64,000 bases of DNA from Tritrichomonas foetus (Eukaryota; Parabasalia; Tritrichomonadida; Tritrichomonadidae): NCBI GenBank assembly GCA_001839685.1, contig MLAK01000561.1, forward strand, positions 1-64,000, written 5' to 3'. The notes under the pieces were generated by a model. The model was not told where the DNA came from. It saw only the letters and a list, made by a program, of their open reading frames with translations, and made no database searches. Position numbers and translations under genes: made by a program. Positions within the stretch are counted from its first letter, which is position 1; each line of letters starts with the position of its first letter. Shown one piece after another: positions 10,484-19,530 of this stretch.

Positions 10484-10855
10484 ATGATTGTTACAATTCG
10501 ATTCGCTGAACAAGCTAAACCAATCAATACAAATTGCAAATGTGGCGTCATCCTTGAGCATATTCGAACCTGCGCAGGCATAGATAACAATTCGATCCTC
10601 GATCTTTGCGATAAAGATGGAAATGTGAAACTCCTGCGTTCAAACCCGACAGCGTATGCAACTTCGTACCTTCAATCAGGCGAGACTTACTTCCTTGTTA
10701 TTGCGCAAGAGGAAGCTAAGCAGTATGTTTATACATTATCGGCAAATTTGAAACCAGAAGAGCCAACCTTTGAAATTAAACCGACGAAACTCGACAAAAA
10801 AGATACTAAACGACCACCGCCTAAACAAGCAGCCCGTGGAAAGAAAGGGAAATAA
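10484..10855 (+). CDS. Small CXorf65-like protein
   Basis: The start is placed at the ATG at 10484, giving 123 residues; an upstream in-frame extension begins at TTG and is not needed. The first 85 residues have a beta-grasp-like pattern: strand MIVTIRF, an INTNC turn, a helix ending at the CAGID turn, then ILDLCDKDGNVKLL and a YATSYL helix. This order strongly resembles the conserved N-terminal part of animal CXorf65 (NTNC, then DLCDENG, then KLL). The C-terminus is a Lys/Pro/Arg-rich tail. CXorf65 homologues occur mainly in ciliated organisms, so a flagellar role is possible, but function is unknown. Identification is by eye only. Confidence 0.65.
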   Translation: MIVTIRFAEQAKPINTNCKCGVILEHIRTCAGIDNNSILDLCDKDGNVKLLRSNPTAYATSYLQSGETYFLVIAQEEAKQYVYTLSANLKPEEPTFEIKPTKLDKKDTKRPPPKQAARGKKGK

Positions 10856-11700
10856 GCTATAATTTGTATATTAAAAAAGCTGGGAAAACGAATAAGAAAA
10901 AAGAAAAGAAATGAGATAGAAAACTTCTCACATCATGTAACTTACAATTGCTAAATTTATTATTTATGTTATGTAAAAAAGGCAAATTGCTTTATTCCAG
11001 AATTTTTTGATTTACATTCCAGAATTTTTTCTCCTGATTGATTTTGTTTTTGGAGACTTAAATGTGTAAACGTGATGTGACTTTGAGATCTTCATTCAGC
11101 AATGGAGAATTTCATGACCAAATTGCCATTCAATATTTGATGTGAATGCTCGAAAGAAAAAAACTAAACTACAAAAATATCACTAAATCTTAATAAAAGT
11201 ATGAAATTCGAAATGAGATACCATTCATATATATAATGAGACCCACTTATGTACATGATATTTTCATGAGATAATGAATTTGAAAACATACTTTTTTAGA
11301 CCAAAACAATTTCTCCTCAATTAGGGGTCCTAATCATTAAAACAAACATAAAAAGCTTTATATTTCCATCAAGTCTTCAAATTATTATTCTCAATAAAAA
11401 GTGATTCCAAATATAATTTCATGGTAACAAAATACTATTTGGACATAAATATGAGAATGAATCAAAATATCAAATCATATTTCTGATGTCAAAAAGAATC
11501 TCAAAAGGAAAGGCTTCGGTTTTCGGCCTAATTATAATTAGCGTTTTTTGGCGCCTCTTTGGAAAAGGTCAAAATATAAAAAATTTGGTTAAAAAAAAGC
11601 GGTTGATAAAATTTCCTATTCCCTCAATATTCAAACAAATTTTCATATCTCATTGACCAAATAAACGATCAAAATATTCCAAAATTTGGGATTTACCTAA
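10856..11700. other. Intergenic region with palindrome and E2F-like site
   Basis: The DNA is mostly AT-rich with no coding frame. Near its right end are a perfect palindrome and an E2F-like word, listed separately. TCATA at 11643-11647 and TCATT at 11650-11654 match the initiator and lie about 50-55 bases before the next ATG. Confidence 0.5.
11529..11556. promoter_or_regulatory. 14-bp palindrome plus E2F-like TTTTTTGGCGCC
   Basis: CTAATTATAATTAG at 11529-11542 is a perfect palindrome. Two bases later, TTTTTTGGCGCC (11545-11556) contains TTTGGCGC, which fits the E2F consensus TTTSSCGC. The block lies about 145 bp upstream of the SGF29-like gene. The same 12-mer recurs at 46667-46678. Whether a trichomonad factor binds it is inference. 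Confidence 0.35.
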
Positions 11701-12528
11701 ATGTCAAACCTTAGCCAGTTTACGACAAAACTCAATCAAACATTCAATTCGATTGACATGGTAAATCAGTTAATTGTTGCCATTTCAACTGGGGAGACTT
11801 CCTTTCGTCAAAATCAGAATTTATCCAAAGCCGAAGAAATAGGGCGCCAAATTAACACCGCATCGGGCCACTATAAAATCTCGCTTGAAAACGTGAAATC
11901 GCTTATTAATATTGTTGACGAGCTCATCGCCAAATCGAACGAGTCAAATGGATCTTACACACTGTCTATTCCTTCAGCCGAATCCGTCAAAGACATGCTC
12001 AAAAGCTTCTTTATGGGACGAATCAAAACCAGAAGCTCTCCAATGCCGATGAATTGCGGATGTTATGCGTTTAAAGTGAAAAATCCAAAACCGAACTCTT
12101 TCGTCTGCGCAAGATATAACGATCAATTTGCACTGATGATAGTCGTATCGTTCGTCAACCAAATCCTCAAAGTCATCGATCCATCAGATTCTGAAAATGG
12201 CGGCCAAAATGTCATTGAATTGACCAACGAGGATTGGACACCGCTGCCTACAGCTATACCAGATAAGCCGATCTCCCGGTGGGAGCATTCGAAAGATAGC
12301 TTGGTTTTATCGCTTTTCAAGCAAACCGAAAGCGATGACAGCTGGACAATGAGCTTTTACACAGCAAAGGTGCTGCAGAGACCGTGTGATAAGACACCGG
12401 ATCAAGGGGAAAGAGGATACACACTTGATTTCGACAATGGCATTGTTCAGAATGTTCCAGAACAATTTGTTGTAAATTTGCCGGATGCGTGGAAGAGTCT
12501 CAGTAAGGAAACTGTGCTGCATGTTTAA
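11701..12528 (+). CDS. SGF29-like tandem-Tudor protein of the SAGA complex
   Basis: SGF29 reads H3K4me2/3 for SAGA/ATAC histone acetyltransferase complexes in the nucleus. The 275-residue protein has a helical N-terminal half (1-110), as in SGF29, then a tandem Tudor domain at about 115-265. Landmarks in family order are VVSFVNQILKVIDPSD (149-163, the acidic pocket that receives the H3 N-terminus in known structures), ELTNEDWTPLP (173-183), LVLSLFKQT (201-209), FYTAKV (219-224) and LDFDNG (242-247). Human aromatic-cage residues Tyr238, Tyr245 and Phe264 appear to correspond to Phe206, an aromatic near 219-220 and Phe244, so methyl-lysine reading is plausible. The usual length is near 290. The stop overlaps TAAA. 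Confidence 0.85.
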   Translation: MSNLSQFTTKLNQTFNSIDMVNQLIVAISTGETSFRQNQNLSKAEEIGRQINTASGHYKISLENVKSLINIVDELIAKSNESNGSYTLSIPSAESVKDMLKSFFMGRIKTRSSPMPMNCGCYAFKVKNPKPNSFVCARYNDQFALMIVVSFVNQILKVIDPSDSENGGQNVIELTNEDWTPLPTAIPDKPISRWEHSKDSLVLSLFKQTESDDSWTMSFYTAKVLQRPCDKTPDQGERGYTLDFDNGIVQNVPEQFVVNLPDAWKSLSKETVLHV

Positions 12529-12555
12529 ATCTGTGTTTTCATCAATTTTTCATGA

Positions 12556-13050
12556 TGTTCTTTCTTTATGTTTCTTTCTTTTTATTTCTATCTTGATGTT
12601 TTTTTCTTGATATTTCTTTCTTGATGTTTTTTTCTTGATGTTTCTTTCTTGATATTTCTTTCTTGATGTTTTTTTCTTGATGTTTCTTTCTTGATATTTC
12701 TTTCTTGATGTTTTTTTCTTGATGTTTCTTTCTTGATATTTCTTTCTTGATGTTTTTTTCTTGATGTTTCTTTCTTGATATTTCTTTCTTGATGTTTTTT
12801 TCTTGATGTTTTTTTCTTGATGTTTCTTTCTTGATATTTCTTTCTTGATGTTTTTTTCTTGATGTTTCTTTCTTGATATTTCTTTCTTGATGTTTTTTTC
12901 TTGATGTTTCTTTCTTGATATTTCTTTCTTGATGTTTTTTTCTTGATGTTTATTTCTTGATGTTTTTTTCTTGATATTTCTTTCTTTATGTTTTTTTCTT
13001 GATGTTTCTTTCTTTATGTTTTTTTTCTTGATGTTTCTTTCTTGATATTT
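12556..13050. repeat. 14-bp minisatellite with 42-bp higher-order unit
   Basis: About 35 tandem copies of a 14-bp unit beginning TTGAT. Three variants (TTGATGTTTCTTTC, TTGATATTTCTTTC, TTGATGTTTTTTTC) follow in that order, so the array repeats again with a 42-bp period. The order is broken near 12790 and 12940. It starts about 28 bp after the stop of the SGF29-like gene and lies between two convergent genes. Confidence 0.95.
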
Positions 13051-13261
13051 CTGTTCTTTCCCCTAATAAGAACTTTTTTTTATTATTGTCATTAGTTGTT
13101 CAGGAATAACAAACCAACGAATTCTAGAAGTTTCATTTCTAAATTATAAAGAAAAAAGAAAAAGTAAAAGCTCAAGCAAAAAAATAATATGAAAAACTTT
13201 ATTTTCATGAAAACAAAATCAAATAATAATAATAAAAATGGAATTTGAATGATAAAGCTTT

Positions 13262-16200
13262 TCAATCATCGTTACAGAATGTCTCGGTAATAGCTTTGAG
13301 GAAGTTTTGGATATCTTCTGATTTGCTCACGTATGGTCTTTCCAAGAGAACAAAATCTTTACTTGTGACTAATTCTCGAATGAGAAGTCTTAAACCCCAT
13401 GGATGAGGAGGTGGTGTCACAGCTCTTTCCATTACTGTTTTAATGATGATTTCTTCAAGTGACACTGGAATTTGTTGTTTAATCTCCGTTCGAAGAAGAG
13501 TAAGTGCCGTCTTAAAGAAGAACAGTGTTGTTTTACATGGATAGCGAAGTTGATCAATAATCACATTCACTAGAACAACGATTGCCTCGGGCCCAAGCTT
13601 CTTTATAAGTTCTGTCACAATGAAATAAACATGGATGGATGAAAATTGAGGTGATAAAATTTGGGAGGCACTTGATTGAGGGAGTAAAACATTGGTGACG
13701 AAAACAACAAAAGAAGCAATTGCTCCATTTGATGCACGCTTTTCAAGTTGTGATGCTAATTCAGTGAATGCAATTTCACTTTTTATTGCATTTGCGAATT
13801 GTAGTTTTTCAATTAAATGTTTTTGTGGAACTGGAATTGAAATGAACTCATCAATTCCTGGAACTTTATCTAGGGATTTCAATGCAGACGTAATTGTAAC
13901 TGTTTTGATACCATATGAGGTAGCACTCAGTAGAATATTTCTTAATTGGGTGAAACTTGTTGGAAGAAGTGTAACAAGCTCTGGAACAATGGCTACTAAG
14001 AAATCAGGGAAATCATGAATTAACACTAAAACAAACCTTAATAATGATTTGTATAAAAGATCAAAAACGTCATGATGGTTTGTATCAACTGTGAATGAAA
14101 CAGTAACAACATAATCAGCTAATAAAGTTGTCATTGCTGACCATCCAAGCTTATTGGAGATTAAATTATAAACAAATTGTCTTTCACTGATTAATTGAAT
14201 CCATGAAAAAGTGAAAGATGGCATCAAAAGTGGTCTAAGACAGTGCAAAAGTGCAGCAAATAGTGTAAGAAGCTCAATATCATCATAAACAACATCTAAA
14301 AGTGCAATTAATGCATCAAAGTACTTTTTCATGTCGTATTCCAAAACCATTGAATTTCCACCAATGCAATATTCAAAAGAAGCAGCAATTGATTCCCATG
14401 AACCTTTTAATATATTGCATTCTTTAGCACACCTTAAAATTCGATTAATGTCTTCTTTATTACCATTCAAAAGAACAATTACAAAGAAATCACGTCCGAG
14501 TTCGAACATTTCTTTCGTAATTTTAAGAACCGTGTCATCGTTTGCATTATCATCTTCAACTACATTCTTCCATTTATTAAATGATGCAATAATTGTATCA
14601 ACTTCACTAATATCTTCAATTGGATCGAATGTAGCCATTGTTTGGAGTTTCGATTCAGGTGACAACACATGAAGTGGTACTTCTAATTCATCTAAAACTT
14701 TTCTAAGTTCATTAATAAATTCTTGCTGCTGAGATGCGGCTGTTTCAAGCATTGATATTGGCGTAGAAACAACAAGAGTCAATGAAGATATCATTTCAGA
14801 TGGCTGAATAAGCTGTTGTTTCACTAAAGTTGATTGTAAAAATCGTATAGCAAACATATACAAGCGATAATTGAATGGTTGTTTGTTCAAGGAATCGAAG
14901 AAAAATCTATCAAGTTGTGCAGTAGTGATAAGTCCAAGTCCCATTAGGTCACAAAGTAGTGAAACTGATGGAATTGAATTCCTGAGCCATCCAGCAACAT
15001 AAGGTTGAGCACGTGTAACAAATGGTTGTGGTACTTTTTCAACAACTTTTTGCAAAATGAATCCATAGATTCTATCATTTATGCTATGTGTAACTTTAGC
15101 CATGTATTTCATCATTACTCTTAAAATCGAAAGGAATTCTTCGAAAACTGGCTTTATTTCAGGGAAATTATTCATCATGACATAAAATGGTGAATCAAAG
15201 TCTAAAGGATCACCAGCTGATGTATTTTGTTGTATTTCATTTGATATTAATTTATAGAGTTTTGAAAAGAACTTTTCAAACATTTCGTTAGGTTTAATTG
15301 TTTTATCAGGAACAAGTTCAGGAAATGATAATTCTGCTGGAGAAAGAGGCAATTCAGCCAAATCTTGATAAATTTGACGATGCTGAACAGTTAAACCTTG
15401 CTCATTTGGTGCCAATACTGGTGGAAGATTTCTTTGTGAAGATTGAGAGATTGCTTCAATGTATCTTGGACCTTGCGTTCTCTTAATTTCTTCATTTTGT
15501 TCAATTCTTTGTTGAACGATTTTCAATGCCTTTAAATGAACAACATCATGAAGCATTTGACCAATCCAGTTAATATTTGCTTGAATTGTTGCATTTATCC
15601 ATTCCATGTCAACCTGCCCGAAATCATGAAGCATTTGATGACTCAAAAATCTCTGTAGTTTCTGAAAAACAGTGAATAAAGTTAAACCAGCAGCTAATTG
15701 TTTTGTTAAAGTTGCAGCAGTCTCTTGCATTAATTCAACATTATTAGAAAACATAAAATCTTTTAAGATTAAGTCACCAGCTGTTGAAGATGCAACTTTA
15801 GCTAATGTGGTACCATCTTGTTTTAAGAAGGCAAGAGCTGCTGCTGTAATACTTGTGCGCATTTTATCTCGGCTTTGGCTGGGATTTGGTGGATCAGGAA
15901 TAACGACGTTTTGTGCAGCAAGTGTTGCAAATACATTTTCATCAAATTGAATGATTCTATCAATATCAGTAACAGAAAGAATATAATTCAAAGCAAATGG
16001 CGGTGCTACAAAATCAAAGTTTCCTTGTCTGATATCAGGAACTAAACTTAGAAGTTTAATTTGTGACAAACTTACGTTGAAATGATTGAAAATTTGATAT
16101 ATTTGATTTTTGATGTATAATTTTAATAAATCTGTCATTGCAATTGATGCAAGAACTTGCAAAATTGCAGAAGTGTAAGGATTTGGTGGATTAAAGTATG

Positions 16201-18988
16201 GAGATGCAACACATAAAATATTAGAAACAAAGGGAACAACACCAAAAAGTTTTCCTTGTGAAAATGCATATAGCAATAGGTGTTTCAAATCCAAGAAGCG
16301 TCCAGAAATCGTTCGATTCACAGCTAAAGTTAGTTGACCAATTAATTGTCCTAAAATTGATAATCTTCTTCGAGTAAAAGCACCTTCGAATGTAGAAAAT
16401 TGTGGGCTAGTTATTAATTGAATTGATTCAAAAATAGCAGCTTGAATTACAATTCGTGTGAATTGTGGAGCTTCAAGAAGATGATTCAAAAGAGTTAGAA
16501 GTAAAACTGGTTTATCTTGAATTGTTGAAACAAGATGTAATGCTAGCCATTCAATATAGGGCTTATATGAAGTAATAATTGAATGAATTAGACAAGGATC
16601 GTTTGGAATTTGTTGAATCAATTTGCAAACCCGTGGAGGAGGTGTTGAAAGTTTTTCAAATTTCTTTAAACGTGGGTGAAGTGTTAAAGATGTTGATTTT
16701 GCAAGATGAACTGGAGTTGCCAAATTAGTTGAAAGTTTTTTAATCTTTTCATAAAGTTGTGGCTGTGAATTTTTTAAAAGTGGTTGTTTCAAAATCGAAA
16801 AGACAGCCTGTGGAACAGTTGCAAGCTTTGGATAGCAAATATCAAGTGCCGGAACAGAGAATTTATAGTTAGCATTATATATGGTTGAACTAAAAGCTTT
16901 AACAAAAACTTGAAAGATAATTTTCAATTGTTTTTCATTAAATAAATTCTCATGTACCATATTTCCGATTAATTGACCAAGTTTTTGAATATCTTTAACA
17001 TCATGCTGATCAAGATACTTAAGTTCAAGAATTAGATAATGTTCCATTGATTGGAAAAGCATTTGTGAATTAACACGATGCTGATGGAAAAGTTGAACAA
17101 ATTGTGAAACAGATAATTGATCAGTAAAGAATTTAGTAAATAATTCAGATGCACTTTCTTTAACTTCTGGTGTTTTAATTGATGGTAAAGAGTCAGCAAA
17201 AGGTACTTTTTTAATATTTGGAACAGATGAATCGCAAATTGAATATACAGTGTTAACTAATAATTTCAAATTACTATTTAAATTATCAAAAATATTCCAG
17301 AAATATTTGAACATTGTATTCAATGATCCACTAAATAGCGCGGGTGATGATAAAGATGAATCTAAAACCATTGATTTCACAAACATTAATATATTTGTTA
17401 AAACATCAATAGAGGTTCGATCAACAAGTTGCTTAATAAATACATCAATTTCAACAAGTCCTCTTAAAGAAGCTTGAAAGGCAAGATCAATGACCAATTT
17501 TAAGTCATCTGATAGTAAAAGTTCATTCAAATGATCACCAATTGCATCAATAATATTATTTAATTTATTTGGATATTGGTAATAAAATACAGAAAAGATC
17601 CACATGCAAAATTGATTGTTAGTTTTCCATAAAATATCAATTATTTGAGAAGTATGTCGAGATTGAATAATTGTTGTTATGAAAGATACAGTTGATTTCC
17701 TAAAAAGTTCATTTTCATGCTTTCCTAACTGTGAATATGTCAGTAAAAGTGGTGCACTATATTGATCTGAAGCAATTGATAAAAGTTGTGTTATTTCACG
17801 TGGGAAAACATATGCTAAATCCAAAACACATTCAACAAAATCAATACAAAGCCAGCAATTGTTTGGAGTTGGAGGTGTTTCATATCCATGCAATTTGGTG
17901 AGTTTGCAATTATCAAACGATAAATTATTGATTTGATTATTTGCCAAAAATGTCGCAAATTGAAGTTGTGAAGTCAAATTTTGCCATTTTCCAAGAAATG
18001 GTTTTGCTGGAATTTTGGAATTCTTTAAGAGTCCATGCAAAATCATGAATAAGAGGGAGCACCCTTCATTATCAAGTGGAAGGGTATTTGGTTGATCTAA
18101 ATTATTAGTGATGAGTTTTAAGTCAACTTTTCTCTCGATGAATGATTCGCGAAATAGGTCAATGATTCTTTCCCTTTGAGTCTCTTCAAGACGTGAAAAA
18201 TAAGCTCTAAAGCAGCATTTTTTACATGAAATTGAAGTGATAAATAATGCAGCATGAGTTGCGTCAAATTCAGGGAAGAAATCAAAAAGTCTTCGAAGTT
18301 GTAAAGAATTTGTTAATGCTCTTGCATCACTTTCTAAAACAGCATCAAAAAGAGAAGGTCTGTCTTTCGGTTGGAAAACAACTTTTATGTTTTGTGGATC
18401 ATCTTTTCCTTCGTTCGTTAGATTTGGAATGTAACATGATGATAATTTCTTTAACCTTGCTTTAATAAATTGATTTTCAATAGAAAGGCTTGTTATTTCA
18501 AATAATGTATTTTGGTTCATATTTGCAATCATTTCTTCCGTCGCTGAAGGCAAAAGTTTTTGCTTTAGGAAAAGTTTTGCAATTTGCGCATATCTCGAGA
18601 AGCACCCATAGGCACACAAAATAATTCCATTTTCTAAAGAGAGGCTTTGAATCAAGTTAACTGGAAAGTTTGGAAGACTGTCAAAAAGTGCGATCAAATG
18701 TGGTCGAAAGTGTGAATGTGTTTGGAATTTGTGAATTATTTCTTTTATAATTATCTTCATTGTTCCTTTCTGTTTTTCAGAACTATTCGAATCTTGAAGC
18801 GTGTGAAATATTATCGTCATTATTGATTTTAATTGGAGTAAATTCGTGGTTTCAAGAATGCTTATTACTCGATTAACGACTAAATTTGGATGATCGTTTG
18901 CTGAGTCGACACGAAGTAATTTTTCGACATAAAGCGATCCGAGAGCCAATGGCGAAGGAGGAGGAAAATGTTTCGCAATTTTCGACAT
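13262..18988 (-). CDS. CNOT1: CCR4-NOT transcription complex subunit 1 (NOT1)
   Basis: NOT1 is the scaffold of the CCR4-NOT deadenylase complex, which shortens mRNA poly(A) tails in the cytoplasm. The start is the ATG at 18988, giving 1,908 residues; a 33-codon in-frame extension upstream starts at TTG and is not convincing. Two family blocks are clear. A CNOT9-binding-like helical block lies at about 1040-1130 (containing AGDLILKDFMF and LTKQLAAGLTLF). The C-terminal NOT1 domain lies at about 1560-1905, including SFTFSWIQLIS, LLRFVLVLIHDFPDFL, TQLRNILLSA, DQLRYPCKTT and the signature PPPHPWGLRLLIREL near 1861. Middle regions are alpha-helical and divergent, matching MIF4G-type segments that bind CAF1. 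It is shorter than human CNOT1 (about 2,376) and yeast Not1 (2,108). No intron is needed. Confidence 0.95.
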   Translation of the reverse strand: MSKIAKHFPPPSPLALGSLYVEKLLRVDSANDHPNLVVNRVISILETTNLLQLKSIMTIIFHTLQDSNSSEKQKGTMKIIIKEIIHKFQTHSHFRPHLIALFDSLPNFPVNLIQSLSLENGIILCAYGCFSRYAQIAKLFLKQKLLPSATEEMIANMNQNTLFEITSLSIENQFIKARLKKLSSCYIPNLTNEGKDDPQNIKVVFQPKDRPSLFDAVLESDARALTNSLQLRRLFDFFPEFDATHAALFITSISCKKCCFRAYFSRLEETQRERIIDLFRESFIERKVDLKLITNNLDQPNTLPLDNEGCSLLFMILHGLLKNSKIPAKPFLGKWQNLTSQLQFATFLANNQINNLSFDNCKLTKLHGYETPPTPNNCWLCIDFVECVLDLAYVFPREITQLLSIASDQYSAPLLLTYSQLGKHENELFRKSTVSFITTIIQSRHTSQIIDILWKTNNQFCMWIFSVFYYQYPNKLNNIIDAIGDHLNELLLSDDLKLVIDLAFQASLRGLVEIDVFIKQLVDRTSIDVLTNILMFVKSMVLDSSLSSPALFSGSLNTMFKYFWNIFDNLNSNLKLLVNTVYSICDSSVPNIKKVPFADSLPSIKTPEVKESASELFTKFFTDQLSVSQFVQLFHQHRVNSQMLFQSMEHYLILELKYLDQHDVKDIQKLGQLIGNMVHENLFNEKQLKIIFQVFVKAFSSTIYNANYKFSVPALDICYPKLATVPQAVFSILKQPLLKNSQPQLYEKIKKLSTNLATPVHLAKSTSLTLHPRLKKFEKLSTPPPRVCKLIQQIPNDPCLIHSIITSYKPYIEWLALHLVSTIQDKPVLLLTLLNHLLEAPQFTRIVIQAAIFESIQLITSPQFSTFEGAFTRRRLSILGQLIGQLTLAVNRTISGRFLDLKHLLLYAFSQGKLFGVVPFVSNILCVASPYFNPPNPYTSAILQVLASIAMTDLLKLYIKNQIYQIFNHFNVSLSQIKLLSLVPDIRQGNFDFVAPPFALNYILSVTDIDRIIQFDENVFATLAAQNVVIPDPPNPSQSRDKMRTSITAAALAFLKQDGTTLAKVASSTAGDLILKDFMFSNNVELMQETAATLTKQLAAGLTLFTVFQKLQRFLSHQMLHDFGQVDMEWINATIQANINWIGQMLHDVVHLKALKIVQQRIEQNEEIKRTQGPRYIEAISQSSQRNLPPVLAPNEQGLTVQHRQIYQDLAELPLSPAELSFPELVPDKTIKPNEMFEKFFSKLYKLISNEIQQNTSAGDPLDFDSPFYVMMNNFPEIKPVFEEFLSILRVMMKYMAKVTHSINDRIYGFILQKVVEKVPQPFVTRAQPYVAGWLRNSIPSVSLLCDLMGLGLITTAQLDRFFFDSLNKQPFNYRLYMFAIRFLQSTLVKQQLIQPSEMISSLTLVVSTPISMLETAASQQQEFINELRKVLDELEVPLHVLSPESKLQTMATFDPIEDISEVDTIIASFNKWKNVVEDDNANDDTVLKITKEMFELGRDFFVIVLLNGNKEDINRILRCAKECNILKGSWESIAASFEYCIGGNSMVLEYDMKKYFDALIALLDVVYDDIELLTLFAALLHCLRPLLMPSFTFSWIQLISERQFVYNLISNKLGWSAMTTLLADYVVTVSFTVDTNHHDVFDLLYKSLLRFVLVLIHDFPDFLVAIVPELVTLLPTSFTQLRNILLSATSYGIKTVTITSALKSLDKVPGIDEFISIPVPQKHLIEKLQFANAIKSEIAFTELASQLEKRASNGAIASFVVFVTNVLLPQSSASQILSPQFSSIHVYFIVTELIKKLGPEAIVVLVNVIIDQLRYPCKTTLFFFKTALTLLRTEIKQQIPVSLEEIIIKTVMERAVTPPPHPWGLRLLIRELVTSKDFVLLERPYVSKSEDIQNFLKAITETFCNDD

Positions 18989-19530
18989 TGTGCCACTTTT
19001 GGAGATATCGTCAATTATTTTAGCAGAAAGGTGAATTATTTTGTACCACGCTACACCATCAAAAATAGAATTGTAAACTGTCTGCAAATGTTCGTTTTTG
19101 TCTATTAGCTAGCTCCTATTACGTTCATATTAATATGACAATTCACTAAATATATATTGATAAGATTATTTAAATAAAACCTCAATTCTATTCATTTTTA
19201 TAATTCTACAAAAAAAGATAGAAAATGAATGACATGGAAACACTATTGATTTTATAAAAAAATAATGAGAGTGTTTGCTGATGTTTTATTCATATGTCAA
19301 CTTGGAGAGCACTTCACATCATGAGGGTGAAGTATTCCTTCTCAATTATTCTTTCTGCCGAACAAATATTGAAAGAAAATTAACACTTTTGTTGGTCTGG
19401 AGGTTTTAACACCGAATGTTTCTAAAGAAACTCTCTGAATTTTTCAAATGGAATATTGTAAAATATTGAAATATTGAATGCAAAATTTTCCTCTCAAAAA
19501 TTGGTAAACAAAATTTATGGTCATATCACA
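18989..19530. other. Divergent intergenic region
   Basis: This separates the CNOT1 start from the Hsp70-like start. No coding frame, repeat or RNA is visible. No TCAYW is seen within about 100 bases of the CNOT1 ATG on its strand. Confidence 0.5.
19521..19530 (+). promoter_or_regulatory. Double Inr-like TCATATCACA
   Basis: TCATA and TCACA stand side by side and abut the ATG at 19531. They support this ATG over the upstream in-frame TTG and imply a leader of only 3-8 nt. Confidence 0.55.

Noticed and set aside
13692..18465. Plus-strand ORFs inside CNOT1
   Set aside because: They are antisense shadows of a clearly coding gene.
18989..19087. N-terminal extension of CNOT1
   Set aside because: It would start at TTG and shows no family similarity; the ATG at 18988 is preferred.
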